Source: SIG653 sp964509125 (GTDB lineage Bacteria > Bacillota > Clostridia > Oscillospirales > CAG-382). Taken from it: 13,929 bases of DNA. Position 1 is the stretch's first letter. Each line of letters starts with the position of its first letter. Positions 1-7,008 of the stretch are shown here, piece after piece. The notes below the pieces were generated by a model, which did no database searches, had not been told where the DNA came from, and worked only from the letters and a program-made list of their open reading frames with translations. A program made the translations under genes and the position numbers. The stretch is from positions 1 through 13,929 of the forward strand of contig CAZDVZ010000040.1 of assembly GCA_964509125.1 (NCBI GenBank), given 5' to 3'.

Positions 1-2094
1 AAAAAGCAGGCTGCTTCCGATTCCTCAAAGACATCCAAAGAACAAACTCCTCAAAAAGCTTACGCCGTCACAGACAAACAAGCCGGGCAGAAAAAGAAAG
101 ACAGAACAAACGTACGTGTTGTTGATACAAGAGGAAGCGTTGAAGCTGACCTTTCAAAATATGACGATAAATTAGATCGATTCGCTTCAGATGTGGATTC
201 TGATGCATCTAACAAACAAAAAATAAAGAAAAAGAACCAAAAACAAGGGCAAGGCTCAAAACAATCTTTTGAAAAGGGAAAAAACGGTATCTTTAAGGAA
301 AAAGAGAAAGATAAGAAAAAAACTTACATTCCTCCAAAGCCCACAAAGCTCATTGTAACTGTTCCCGAAGAAATCGTTGTCAGCGAGCTTGCATCCCGTA
401 TGAAAACTGCGGCTAATGAAGTTGTGAAAAAACTCATGACCATGGGAATTATGGCAGGCATAAACCAAACGATCGATTATGAGACTGCATATTTTGTTGC
501 GGCAGAGTTTGGAATTGAAGTTGAAAAAGAGGTTGTTGTTTCCCTTGAAGAACGTCTTTTTGACGACAAAGAAGATGCACCGGAAGATCTTGTTGAACGT
601 CCGCCTGTCGTTGTTGTTATGGGACACGTTGATCACGGTAAAACATCCCTTCTTGATGCCATCCGTCACACAAGCGTTACATCCGGCGAAGCGGGCGGCA
701 TTACACAGCACATAGGCGCTTATACAGTTAATGTTAACGGAAGAGATATCACCTTCCTTGATACTCCGGGTCACGAAGCGTTTACCGCTATGCGCGCAAG
801 AGGTGCTATGCTTACCGATATTGCGATCTTGGTAGTTGCGGCAGATGACGGAATCATGCCACAAACGGTTGAAGCAATATCTCACGCCAAAGCTGCAGGA
901 GTTTCCATAATAGTTGCCATTAATAAAATGGATAAACCTTCTGCAAACCCTGACAATATTAAACAAGAGCTTACCAAATATGAGCTTATACCCGAAGAAT
1001 GGGGCGGCGACACTATTTGCGTTGAAGTTTCGGCTCTAAAGAAAACAGGCCTAACAGAACTCCTGGAAATGGTGGTACTTACCGCTGATATTCTTGAACT
1101 TAAGGCAAACCCCAACAGGGCAGCCAAAGGTGCTGTTATTGAAGCAAGACTTGACAAAGGAAGAGGTGCGGTTTCAACAGTTCTTGTTCAATCGGGAACG
1201 CTGAAAACAGGCGATGTCGTTATTGCCGGCACATCCGTTGGTCACGTACGTGTTATGACGGACGATAAAGGCAAGAGAGTTACCTCAGCAGGGCCTTCAA
1301 TTCCTGTAGAGATCACAGGACTTTCCGAAGTTCCTCAAGCCGGTGATGAATTTAACGCTGTTAAAGACGAAAAACTCGCCCGTGAGCTTGCGGAAAACAG
1401 GAAATTTAAAGAGAAGGAAGAAGCAAATAAAGCGTCATCCGCAGTTTCTCTTGACGACTTATTCAGCAGAATTGGAAGCGGTCTTAAAGAACTTAATATT
1501 ATTGTCAAAGCAGACGTTCAAGGATCTGCAGAAGCTGTTAAAGCAAGCCTTGTTAAGCTTTCCAACGATGAAGTTAAGGTAAATGTTATTCACGCAGGTG
1601 TTGGCGCGGTTAAAGAAACAGATATTATGCTTGCGTCCACATCAAACGCTATTATCATTGGGTTTAACATTCGTCCGGACAAACAGATTATGGCGATCGC
1701 GGCAGAAAAGAAGGTAGATATCCGTTCTTACCGCATTATTTACGAATGCATAGAACAGATCGAGCAAGCCATGAAGGGTATGCTTGCACCCATAACAAAA
1801 GAAACTATAATTGGTACAGTTGAGGTAAGAGAACTTATTAAGATTTCCCGCATCGGTACAATTGCAGGCTCTTATGTTACTGACGGTAAAGTTCAAAGAG
1901 GTGCTTTTGTAAGAATAATTCGTGACAGCGTTGTGGTATTTGAAGACAAGATAGAATCACTTCGCAGAATGAAGGACGATGTTCGTGAAGTTGCACAAGG
2001 GTACGAGTGCGGTATTTTCCTTGAAAAGTTCAAAGATATTAAGCAGGGCGATATTTTAGAAGTTTACATCATTGAACAAATTGCAAGAACCTAA
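1..2094 (+). CDS. infB: Translation initiation factor IF-2, 3' part (5' end outside the window)
   Basis: IF-2 is the GTPase that places initiator tRNA on the 30S subunit and promotes 50S joining. The frame is open from base 1, so the gene starts upstream; 697 codons are visible. The GTG at 193 is not a convincing start: it has no ribosome binding site, and the codons before it encode the VRVVDTRG segment and flanking Lys-rich linker that I recognise from clostridial IF-2. In order the visible protein has a Lys/Gln-rich linker, an IF2-N domain (about nt 350-520), the G domain with GHVDHGKT (nt 622-645), GITQHIG, DTPGHEAF (from nt 760) and NKMD (nt 922-933), then the beta-barrel, domain III and C-terminal fMet-tRNA binding domains. 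The coding sequence is intact and stops with TAA, followed at once by TAG. rbfA starts 18 bases later, so the two are probably co-transcribed. Confidence 0.98.
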   Translation, partial: KKQAASDSSKTSKEQTPQKAYAVTDKQAGQKKKDRTNVRVVDTRGSVEADLSKYDDKLDRFASDVDSDASNKQKIKKKNQKQGQGSKQSFEKGKNGIFKEKEKDKKKTYIPPKPTKLIVTVPEEIVVSELASRMKTAANEVVKKLMTMGIMAGINQTIDYETAYFVAAEFGIEVEKEVVVSLEERLFDDKEDAPEDLVERPPVVVVMGHVDHGKTSLLDAIRHTSVTSGEAGGITQHIGAYTVNVNGRDITFLDTPGHEAFTAMRARGAMLTDIAILVVAADDGIMPQTVEAISHAKAAGVSIIVAINKMDKPSANPDNIKQELTKYELIPEEWGGDTICVEVSALKKTGLTELLEMVVLTADILELKANPNRAAKGAVIEARLDKGRGAVSTVLVQSGTLKTGDVVIAGTSVGHVRVMTDDKGKRVTSAGPSIPVEITGLSEVPQAGDEFNAVKDEKLARELAENRKFKEKEEANKASSAVSLDDLFSRIGSGLKELNIIVKADVQGSAEAVKASLVKLSNDEVKVNVIHAGVGAVKETDIMLASTSNAIIIGFNIRPDKQIMAIAAEKKVDIRSYRIIYECIEQIEQAMKGMLAPITKETIIGTVEVRELIKISRIGTIAGSYVTDGKVQRGAFVRIIRDSVVVFEDKIESLRRMKDDVREVAQGYECGIFLEKFKDIKQGDILEVYIIEQIART

Positions 2095-2112
2095 TAGAAA
2101 AACGGTGACAAA

Positions 2113-2478
2113 ATGCGTAGAATCGACAGAATTAACGAAGAAGTGTCAAAAGAACTTACCATGATATTTCGCACCGTAAAAGACCCTCGCGTTTCGGGTG
2201 CTTTTATAAGTATATCCTCGGTTGACGTTTCAGGCGATCTTGCTTTCGCTAAAGTGTATTACAGCATTTTAAGCGGAGACGGTGTTGAAGTTAAAAAGGG
2301 GTTGCAAAGTGCTTCGGGATATATCAGGAGTGAACTTGCAAGACGCCTTAATTTGAGAAACACTCCCAAGCTCACCTTCATTGAAGACAACGTAACAGAG
2401 CGAGCTATCCACATTTCGCAAATATTAAAAGAAATTGACGAAAAAAGGAAAGCAGAAGAAACAAAAAGTGAAGAGTGA
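2113..2478 (+). CDS. rbfA: 30S ribosome-binding factor RbfA
   Basis: RbfA is a small KH-fold protein that binds the 30S subunit and is needed for late 16S rRNA 5'-end maturation and cold adaptation. The 121-residue product has the usual length and landmarks: an N-terminal RIDRINEEVSKEL helix, the DPRVSG segment, the SVDVSGDLAFAKVYYS strand region, and a C-terminal helix ending in an acidic/Lys tail. It begins 18 bases after infB with a weak GGTGA ribosome binding site, which suggests translational coupling to infB. It is the last gene of the operon here: an intrinsic terminator (2526-2565) lies about 50 bases downstream, and truB/ribF do not follow on this strand. Confidence 0.97.
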   Translation: MRRIDRINEEVSKELTMIFRTVKDPRVSGAFISISSVDVSGDLAFAKVYYSILSGDGVEVKKGLQSASGYIRSELARRLNLRNTPKLTFIEDNVTERAIHISQILKEIDEKRKAEETKSEE

Positions 2479-2525
2479 TTTTGGTGCTCCGTGCCTGAGT
2501 TTCTTCCATTTATAATTTAATAAGT

Positions 2526-2567
2526 AAACTGTAAAAAGCGAATCTGCTCTTTACAGTTTATTTTTTT
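2526..2567 (+). terminator. Intrinsic terminator of the infB-rbfA operon
   Basis: A perfect 10-bp stem, AAACTGTAAA (2526-2535) with TTTACAGTTT (2550-2559), is extended inside by AGC/GCT after one mismatch and leaves a GAATCT loop. It is followed by ATTTTTTTG. Placement 50 bases after the rbfA stop and the U-tract on the plus strand support rho-independent termination of the ribosome-maturation operon. Confidence 0.88.
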
Positions 2568-2622
2568 GCAATCTCTTGTCGCGAATTAAAACATATTGCT
2601 TTGCTCTTTCAAAATTTACCAT
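2551..2622 (-). CDS. 23-codon ORF behind a riboswitch-like leader (possible gene remnant)
   Basis: The minus strand has ATG at 2622 preceded by a good GAGGTG ribosome binding site five bases upstream, then 23 codons (beginning MVNFERAKQYV, ending RLQKNKL) and TAA. The last codons run into the inverted repeat of the rbfA terminator. I do not recognise the peptide. The start sits directly behind the minus-strand terminator hairpin 2635-2669 and the THI-box-like element, exactly where an attenuated gene would begin. The simplest reading is the first codons of a gene whose remainder has been deleted. A genuine micropeptide or leader peptide is possible. Confidence that it makes a functional protein is low. 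Confidence 0.25.
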   Translation of the reverse strand: MVNFERAKQYVLIRDKRLQKNKL

Positions 2623-2632
2623 AAAAGCACCT

Positions 2633-2669
2633 CAAAAAACAAAAAAGAAGCTACCGATTCGATAACTTC
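2633..2669 (-). terminator. Terminator hairpin of a minus-strand attenuator
   Basis: On the minus strand GAAGTTATCG pairs with CGGTAGCTTC over 10 bp (two G-U wobbles) around an AAT loop, followed at once by TTTTTTGTTTTTTG. It lies between the THI-box-like element (2694-2775) and the ribosome binding site of the 23-codon ORF, which is the layout of a transcription attenuator rather than an end-of-operon terminator. Confidence 0.75.
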
Positions 2670-2693
2670 CTTTATATAATTCCGTCTGTATCA

Positions 2694-2780
2694 GGCATCC
2701 CTACGTTAACATTGTTCAAATCAGATTCTCGATCGAAGATCACACCTTCATCTTAACATATTACACAAGCTCCCGTTTTT
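2694..2780 (-). promoter_or_regulatory. Diverged THI-box (TPP riboswitch-like) element
   Basis: Read on the minus strand, this stretch carries the TPP riboswitch landmarks in the right order. GGGAGCT is followed by TTAAGATGA (family typical CTGAGATGA), a small AAGAT/ATCTT hairpin, GAATCTGATTTGA (typical GAACCTGATCTGG), and CAATGTTAACGTAGGGA (typical TAATGCCAGCGTAGGGA). The helix normally formed by CTGG and CCAG keeps pairing as TTGA with TTAA, one pair being G-U. Most differences are C-to-T or G-to-A. The P1 and P2 helices are not convincingly formed and two invariant positions differ (TGAGA to TAAGA, TAAT to CAAT), so this may be a decayed copy. A terminator hairpin and a ribosome binding site follow on the same strand, which supports an original role in thiamine-pyrophosphate attenuation. 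The alignment is from memory of the family, not from a covariance search. Confidence 0.5.
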
Positions 2781-2907
2781 TCGATTGTCGCAAACATTAT
2801 GCGCTATTTCTTTTGACGTGGCGACACCGCCAATCGTATGATCATTTTGCTTAAACGCCGAAAAGCTAACAGGAGTTTCCTTATTATTTCATTTTTGCCG
2901 AATTTGC

Positions 2908-3942
2908 CTACCTGTCCGTATCAAAACAAGAAATAACCCGTTTATTATGCTTATGGTTATGAACTTCTCCGCTTCCAATATGGCTGTGATCATGTTCATG
3001 AGTTACCTCATGTGTATGTATTTTTCCATCGTGACTATGGGTAATTATATGTGTATGAACGTGATTGTGCTTTTTAACCAATGTATCCATTACTACGAAT
3101 ACCGTTCCTATAATCATAAAAATCAACGCAATAAAGTATGATACCGATAGCTGTTCGCCTACTACCACGAAAGAAAGAAACGAGCCAATAAATGGTGCCA
3201 CAGCATAATACGCGCTTGTTTTGGCGGCTCCAAGGTCACGCTGTGCTCGAATATATACAAAAATACTCAAACCATATGCAACGAAGCCAAGACACATAGC
3301 CAACAAGGAATATTGTATCGGCGGAAATTTCTCACCGATAAGCAAAGCGATTGCTATCGCACCACCTCCGGAAAACACCCCCTTCAATACAACGATCTGA
3401 TAGGTGCTTTTCTCCGATATTTTTCGTGTGCAGTTATTTTCAAATCCCCAACAGATAGTGGCAAGAAGTATAAACAAAGAGCTATATGAAATGTCAAAGC
3501 TACCCGTTCCCTCATAAGAAAGAATAATGCTTGATACTGTTATTAATGCAATAGCGGCCCATAATTTTTTACTAACCGCCTCTTTAAAGATAATCAGTGC
3601 GATTATCGTTGTTGCAACAATTTCAAAGTTACCTAAGAGAGACGCACTTGAAGATGAACTGTACTTGATTCCCAGCATTAAAAAAATTGGTGCCGCTGTA
3701 TCAAGGACAATCATTCCCAGAGTCTATAGTAAATCTGCTTTTGTCAAGCGTTCTTTTTTATCTTCTTTAGGAAAATGAAAAAGGTACATAATACCCACAC
3801 CAATACCTGTCCCAAAATAAAGATGCCCCGCCATAATAGTTGTGGGGATATATTCAACCAATAGTTTTGAAAACGGCGTGTTTATTGCATAAAACACGGC
3901 CGCAAGAAATGCATATAAAACCGGTAAAGTCTTCTTGTTCAC
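2908..3942 (-). pseudogene. EamA/DMT-family permease with His-rich tail, interrupted by an in-frame amber codon
   Basis: EamA (drug/metabolite transporter) proteins have ten membrane helices and move small metabolites across the cytoplasmic membrane. The gene starts with GTG at 3942 behind a clear GGAG site eight bases upstream. It reads 72 codons through the first two helices, meets TAG at 3724-3726, and continues in the same frame for 271 more codons to a TAG at 2908. Nothing else is broken and the frame is identical on both sides, so one point change (probably at a Tyr codon, TAT or TAC to TAG) explains it. A restart at ATG 3714 would give a 268-residue protein lacking the first two helices, but no ribosome binding site precedes it. 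The C-terminus carries about 15 His in 45 residues (repeats of HTH, HSH, HEHDH), as in some DMT permeases, and could bind Zn, Ni or Co ions. The substrate is unknown. Confidence 0.85.
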
Positions 3943-4002
3943 ATCAGACGCTCCTTCATAAAACCCAATTTCTAAAATTTTCCATTAAATTCCATAAAAT
4001 AT

Positions 4003-4329
4003 TTATGTTCGGTTTATTTTCTTTTTTTTCGGTTCGGGTAATTCTTTGTACACCGCCCGGAATAACCTTTGCATAAATTCTCTATCCTCGACATTTTCCA
4101 CAAGTAGCATTTTCTTTGCTCCTTCATACGGAAGTTCCCATTGCGCATCGGGCATTAACAATTTTGCAGATGGTGTGGGCTTTACCAGCAGGCGGTCATC
4201 ATATACACCGCCAACTACTTTACCGCCGTAATATAACACATAATCACCCATCATTGCACGTGCAGAAAGACCGTCACATTGCTCTAAAACAAAATCTATA
4301 TATTCCTTACTGCTATCCATTATTTTCAT
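4003..4329 (-). CDS. TfoX/Sxy N-terminal domain family protein
   Basis: This small protein (108 residues from ATG 4329) matches the TfoX N-terminal domain fold. It has the MDSSKEYIDFVLEQ opening helix, an ARAMMGDYVLYYGGKVVGGVYDDRLLVKP beta-sheet core and a Lys-rich tail. In Gammaproteobacteria TfoX/Sxy activates competence. Stand-alone N-domain proteins in Firmicutes have no established role, so I assign only the family. The start is uncertain: an ATG at 4368 would add 13 residues, but it has no ribosome binding site and overlaps an extended -10-like TGATACAAT, whereas 4329 and 4320 match the family's usual beginning. The interrupted permease gene follows 60 bases downstream on the same strand, so the two could share a transcript. 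Confidence 0.8.
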   Translation of the reverse strand: MKIMDSSKEYIDFVLEQCDGLSARAMMGDYVLYYGGKVVGGVYDDRLLVKPTPSAKLLMPDAQWELPYEGAKKMLLVENVEDREFMQRLFRAVYKELPEPKKKKINRT

Positions 4330-4466
4330 TTCTAAAATCCCGTCGCCTTCATTCTTTCTTATTATCATTGTATCATATAATTATAAAAATATCTATCATT
4401 TTAACGCCAAAAGCGGCAAAATGAGAGTTTTTCCATGCTATAAATAAAAACCAATTATAAATTATG

Positions 4467-4507
4467 AAAAATAGGCAGTAGAGAACCCTCTCCACTGCCG
4501 TATTTTT
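4467..4507 (-). terminator. Strong, probably bidirectional terminator after the capEFG cassette
   Basis: GGCAGT (4474-4479) pairs with ACTGCC (4494-4499), GAGA with TCTC inside after an A-C mismatch, and the stem is extended outward by AAAAATA/TATTTTT with one bulged G. Either strand ends in a U-tract. It lies about 90 bases after the capG stop on the minus strand and about 100 bases upstream of the TfoX-N gene. Confidence 0.8.
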
Positions 4508-4528
4508 ATGCCACGAGATTTTTATTCC

Positions 4529-4555
4529 ATGTTTTTTATGTTGGGTAAAAAACAT
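4529..4555. repeat. AT-rich inverted repeat
   Basis: ATGTTTTTTA (4529-4538) is perfectly complementary to TAAAAAACAT (4546-4555) around a TGTTGGG loop. It lies between the end of capG and the terminator at 4467-4507. It may be a second, weaker stop signal for the cassette; there is no strong U-tract outside the stem. The rest of 4370-4598 is AT-rich, with no gene visible. Confidence 0.5.
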
Positions 4556-4598
4556 CATTTATATTTATTATGTTATATGTATTTTTAGCGCTTTTATA

Positions 4599-5792
4599 TT
4601 ATAAGCTATCTTTTCTCCAAACCATTTTGTTTACAACGCCCGTGTAGGATTGTATAATTTTAACAACCTTGGTGGAAACATTCTCTTCAACATAATCAGG
4701 AACGGGTATTCCAAAATCTCCGTTTTCCTTTGCGGTAACTGCGGTCTCGACCGCTTGAAGCAGCGATCTCTCATCAATGCCCGCAAGTATAAAGCAAGCC
4801 TTATCCAACGCTTCAGGGCGTTCTGTGCTCGTACGGATGCATACAGCGGCAATGGGAGTTCCAATCGAAGTGAAGAACGAACTCTCCTCAGGCAATGTGC
4901 CACTGTCAGAAACAACGGCAAACGCATTCATTTGTAAATTGTTATAATCGTGAAACCCCAAAGGCTCGTTGCGTTTAACGCGGGGATCAAGCACAAATCC
5001 GCTCTGTTCAAGCCTTTTTTTGCTTCTTGGATGGCAAGAATAAAGGATCGGCATATCATATTTTTCCGCCAGCTTATTTATGGCGTTAAAAAGAGAAAGG
5101 AAATTCTTTTCAGTATCAATATTTTCCTCCCTGTGAGCGGAAAGCAAAATGTACTTACCTTTTTCAAGCCCCAAACGGGAAAGCACGTCAGAGTTTTTAA
5201 TTTCATCCAAATTGGAATGGAGCACCTCTGCCATGGGAGAGCCTGTTACATAAGTACGCTCCTTGGGCAATCCGCAATCTGCAAGATATCTTCTTGCGTG
5301 TTCGGAATATGCCAAGTTAACATCGGATATTATATCAACGATTCGTCTGTTTGTTTCCTCCGGCAAACATTCATCCTTGCAACGGTTTCCCGCCTCCATG
5401 TGGAATATGGGAATATGAAGTCTTTTTGCACTTATTGCAGAAAGGCAAGAGTTAGTATCGCCTAAAATCAAAAGCGCATCCGGCTTTATTTGAGACATAA
5501 GCTTATATGAACAGTTAATTATGTTTCCTACTGTAGCTCCAAGATCGTCACCCACAGCATCCATATAAACCTCAGGTTCGTCAAGATTCAAATCTCTGAA
5601 AAAAATCCCATTTAAATTGTAATCATAATTCTGACCTGTATGAGCAAGTACACAATCAAAATATTTTCTGCATTTTGTAATGACAGCCGCAAGTCTTATG
5701 ATTTCGGGACGTGTTCCTACAATAATGAGAAGCTTTAGTTTTCCATTGTTTTTAAAGCTTACGTCTGAATAATCAAGTTTAATATCGCTCAT
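4599..5792 (-). CDS. capG: UDP-N-acetylglucosamine 2-epimerase family enzyme, CapG/FnlC/WbjD type
   Basis: This enzyme catalyses the last step of UDP-L-FucNAc synthesis, 2-epimerisation of UDP-N-acetyl-L-pneumosamine (6-deoxy-L-talose form), in the cytoplasm. The 397-residue protein has the two-Rossmann, glycogen-phosphorylase-like fold of non-hydrolysing 2-epimerases, with GTRPE near residue 26, GDTNS, HMEAGNRC, SAHREENID, SCHPRS and SDSGTLPEESSFF. The position directly behind capE and capF homologues argues for the CapG role over a general WecB. The start is ATG 5792, six bases after GAGG. An upstream GTG (5804) overlaps the capF stop but lacks a spaced ribosome binding site. It is the last gene of the cassette. 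Confidence 0.9.
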   Translation of the reverse strand: MSDIKLDYSDVSFKNNGKLKLLIIVGTRPEIIRLAAVITKCRKYFDCVLAHTGQNYDYNLNGIFFRDLNLDEPEVYMDAVGDDLGATVGNIINCSYKLMSQIKPDALLILGDTNSCLSAISAKRLHIPIFHMEAGNRCKDECLPEETNRRIVDIISDVNLAYSEHARRYLADCGLPKERTYVTGSPMAEVLHSNLDEIKNSDVLSRLGLEKGKYILLSAHREENIDTEKNFLSLFNAINKLAEKYDMPILYSCHPRSKKRLEQSGFVLDPRVKRNEPLGFHDYNNLQMNAFAVVSDSGTLPEESSFFTSIGTPIAAVCIRTSTERPEALDKACFILAGIDERSLLQAVETAVTAKENGDFGIPVPDYVEENVSTKVVKIIQSYTGVVNKMVWRKDSL

Positions 5793-5800
5793 AAAATACC

Positions 5801-7003
5801 TCACTCAACCACTTCAAAGAATGTATCGGGTCTATTAGGATCAAAACACTCGTTCGCCCACATTAATGTAACAAGATCATCCGTTTTTGAAAGATTAATT
5901 ATATTATGCGTATATCCGGGAAGCATATGAACAGCTTCAATTTTCTCTCCGGAAACATAATAATTCAAAACTTCATCCGTCCCGATCTTTCGTTGTTGGA
6001 TAAGCCCTTTTCCCGCTACAACAACAAAAAATTCCCACTTGGTGTTGTGCCAATGCTGACCTTTAGTAATTCCGGGTTTAGAAATGTTAACACTGAACTG
6101 TCCGCATTTTTCGGTTTTTAAAAGCTCGGTAAAACTACCTCTCGCATCAACATTCATTTTTAAAGGAAAAGCAACCTTATCCTTCGGCAAATATGACAGA
6201 TATGTTGAATATAATTTTTTAGCAAAGCTTCCGGTGGGTATTTCAGGCATAAGAAGCGTTTCCGGCTGCGCTTTAAAAGAATAAAGAAGATCTGATATTT
6301 CCCCTAAAGTCACCTTATGACTTATAGGAGCGGCACAATATTTTCCACCATCGCACAAAACTGTGTTGATCCCCTCAAATTCACAACGATGTTCTTTGCC
6401 TTCCAACGCAAAGAGCATTTCATCCACAAGATCATCAATGTACAAAAGCTCTAAAAGCGCATTCCTATCGTTCACCCGTATAGGTAGATCGTTTGCTATA
6501 TTGTGACAAAATGTAGCAACAGCACTATTGTAATTAGGTCTGCACCATTTGCCAAACAAATTTGGAAAGCGATATACCAAAACCTTTGCACCGGTTCTTT
6601 TGCCATAGTCAAAGAACAAATCCTCTCCCGCTTTTTTGCTTTTACCGTATTCGCCCTCTCCATATCTGCCAATCAATGTGGCTTGGATGGAGCTGGACAG
6701 CATCACGGGGCATTTATTCCCCTTCTTTTCCAAATGCGAGAGCAAAGTTTCGCCAAAGCCAAAATTGCCCGCCATAAATTCTTCAGTATTTTGGGGACGA
6801 TTAACACCCGCAAGATTGAAAACAAAATCTGCTTTAGCGCAAAAACTTTCAAGCTCTTCGGGGGGGGAATCTATATCATACAGAAATAACTCGTCCACCT
6901 TTAAGGAAGGCCTTGTTTTGTCCTTCCCGTCTTTTATATTTTGCAAAGCAGACGTGAGATTTTTCCCCACAAATCCCTTTGCGCCGGTTATCAGTATATT
7001 CAT
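5801..7003 (-). CDS. capF: Bifunctional SDR reductase with C-terminal cupin, CapF/FnlB/WbjC type
   Basis: CapF reduces the 4-keto-6-deoxy sugar nucleotide made by CapE to the L-talose form, using its N-terminal short-chain dehydrogenase domain with NADPH; the C-terminal metal-binding cupin acts on the earlier epimerised intermediate. The sequence shows a GAKGFVG nucleotide-binding loop at residues 7-13, YGKSK (Tyr119, Lys123) as the SDR catalytic pair, and a cupin from about residue 283 with HWH at 317-319, Glu324 and His366 as likely metal ligands. The two-domain layout and 400-residue length fit this family and few others. It starts five bases after the capE stop without a strong ribosome binding site, so translation is probably coupled, and it abuts capG. 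Confidence 0.93.
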   Translation of the reverse strand: MNILITGAKGFVGKNLTSALQNIKDGKDKTRPSLKVDELFLYDIDSPPEELESFCAKADFVFNLAGVNRPQNTEEFMAGNFGFGETLLSHLEKKGNKCPVMLSSSIQATLIGRYGEGEYGKSKKAGEDLFFDYGKRTGAKVLVYRFPNLFGKWCRPNYNSAVATFCHNIANDLPIRVNDRNALLELLYIDDLVDEMLFALEGKEHRCEFEGINTVLCDGGKYCAAPISHKVTLGEISDLLYSFKAQPETLLMPEIPTGSFAKKLYSTYLSYLPKDKVAFPLKMNVDARGSFTELLKTEKCGQFSVNISKPGITKGQHWHNTKWEFFVVVAGKGLIQQRKIGTDEVLNYYVSGEKIEAVHMLPGYTHNIINLSKTDDLVTLMWANECFDPNRPDTFFEVVE

Positions 7004-7008
7004 TTATT

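Noticed and set aside
256..966. Long minus-strand ORF opposite infB
   Set aside because: It is an antisense shadow of conserved infB codons, with low-complexity Cys/Asn/Phe-rich translation and no ribosome binding site.
193..2094. infB starting at the GTG at 193
   Set aside because: No ribosome binding site precedes it, and the same frame is open to base 1 with recognisable IF-2 linker sequence, so the gene runs in from outside.
2821..2837. GGCG/CGCC hairpin as a terminator after the permease
   Set aside because: The stem is short (5 bp) and no U-tract follows on either strand.
3724..3726. Pyrrolysine or other amber recoding
   Set aside because: gpr ends with TAG and the permease itself ends with TAG. 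There is no recoding element or pyl gene, and a point mutation is simpler.
4368..4368. ATG 4368 as start of the TfoX-N gene
   Set aside because: It lacks a ribosome binding site and overlaps a -10-like TGATACAAT; the family start matches ATG 4329 or 4320 better.
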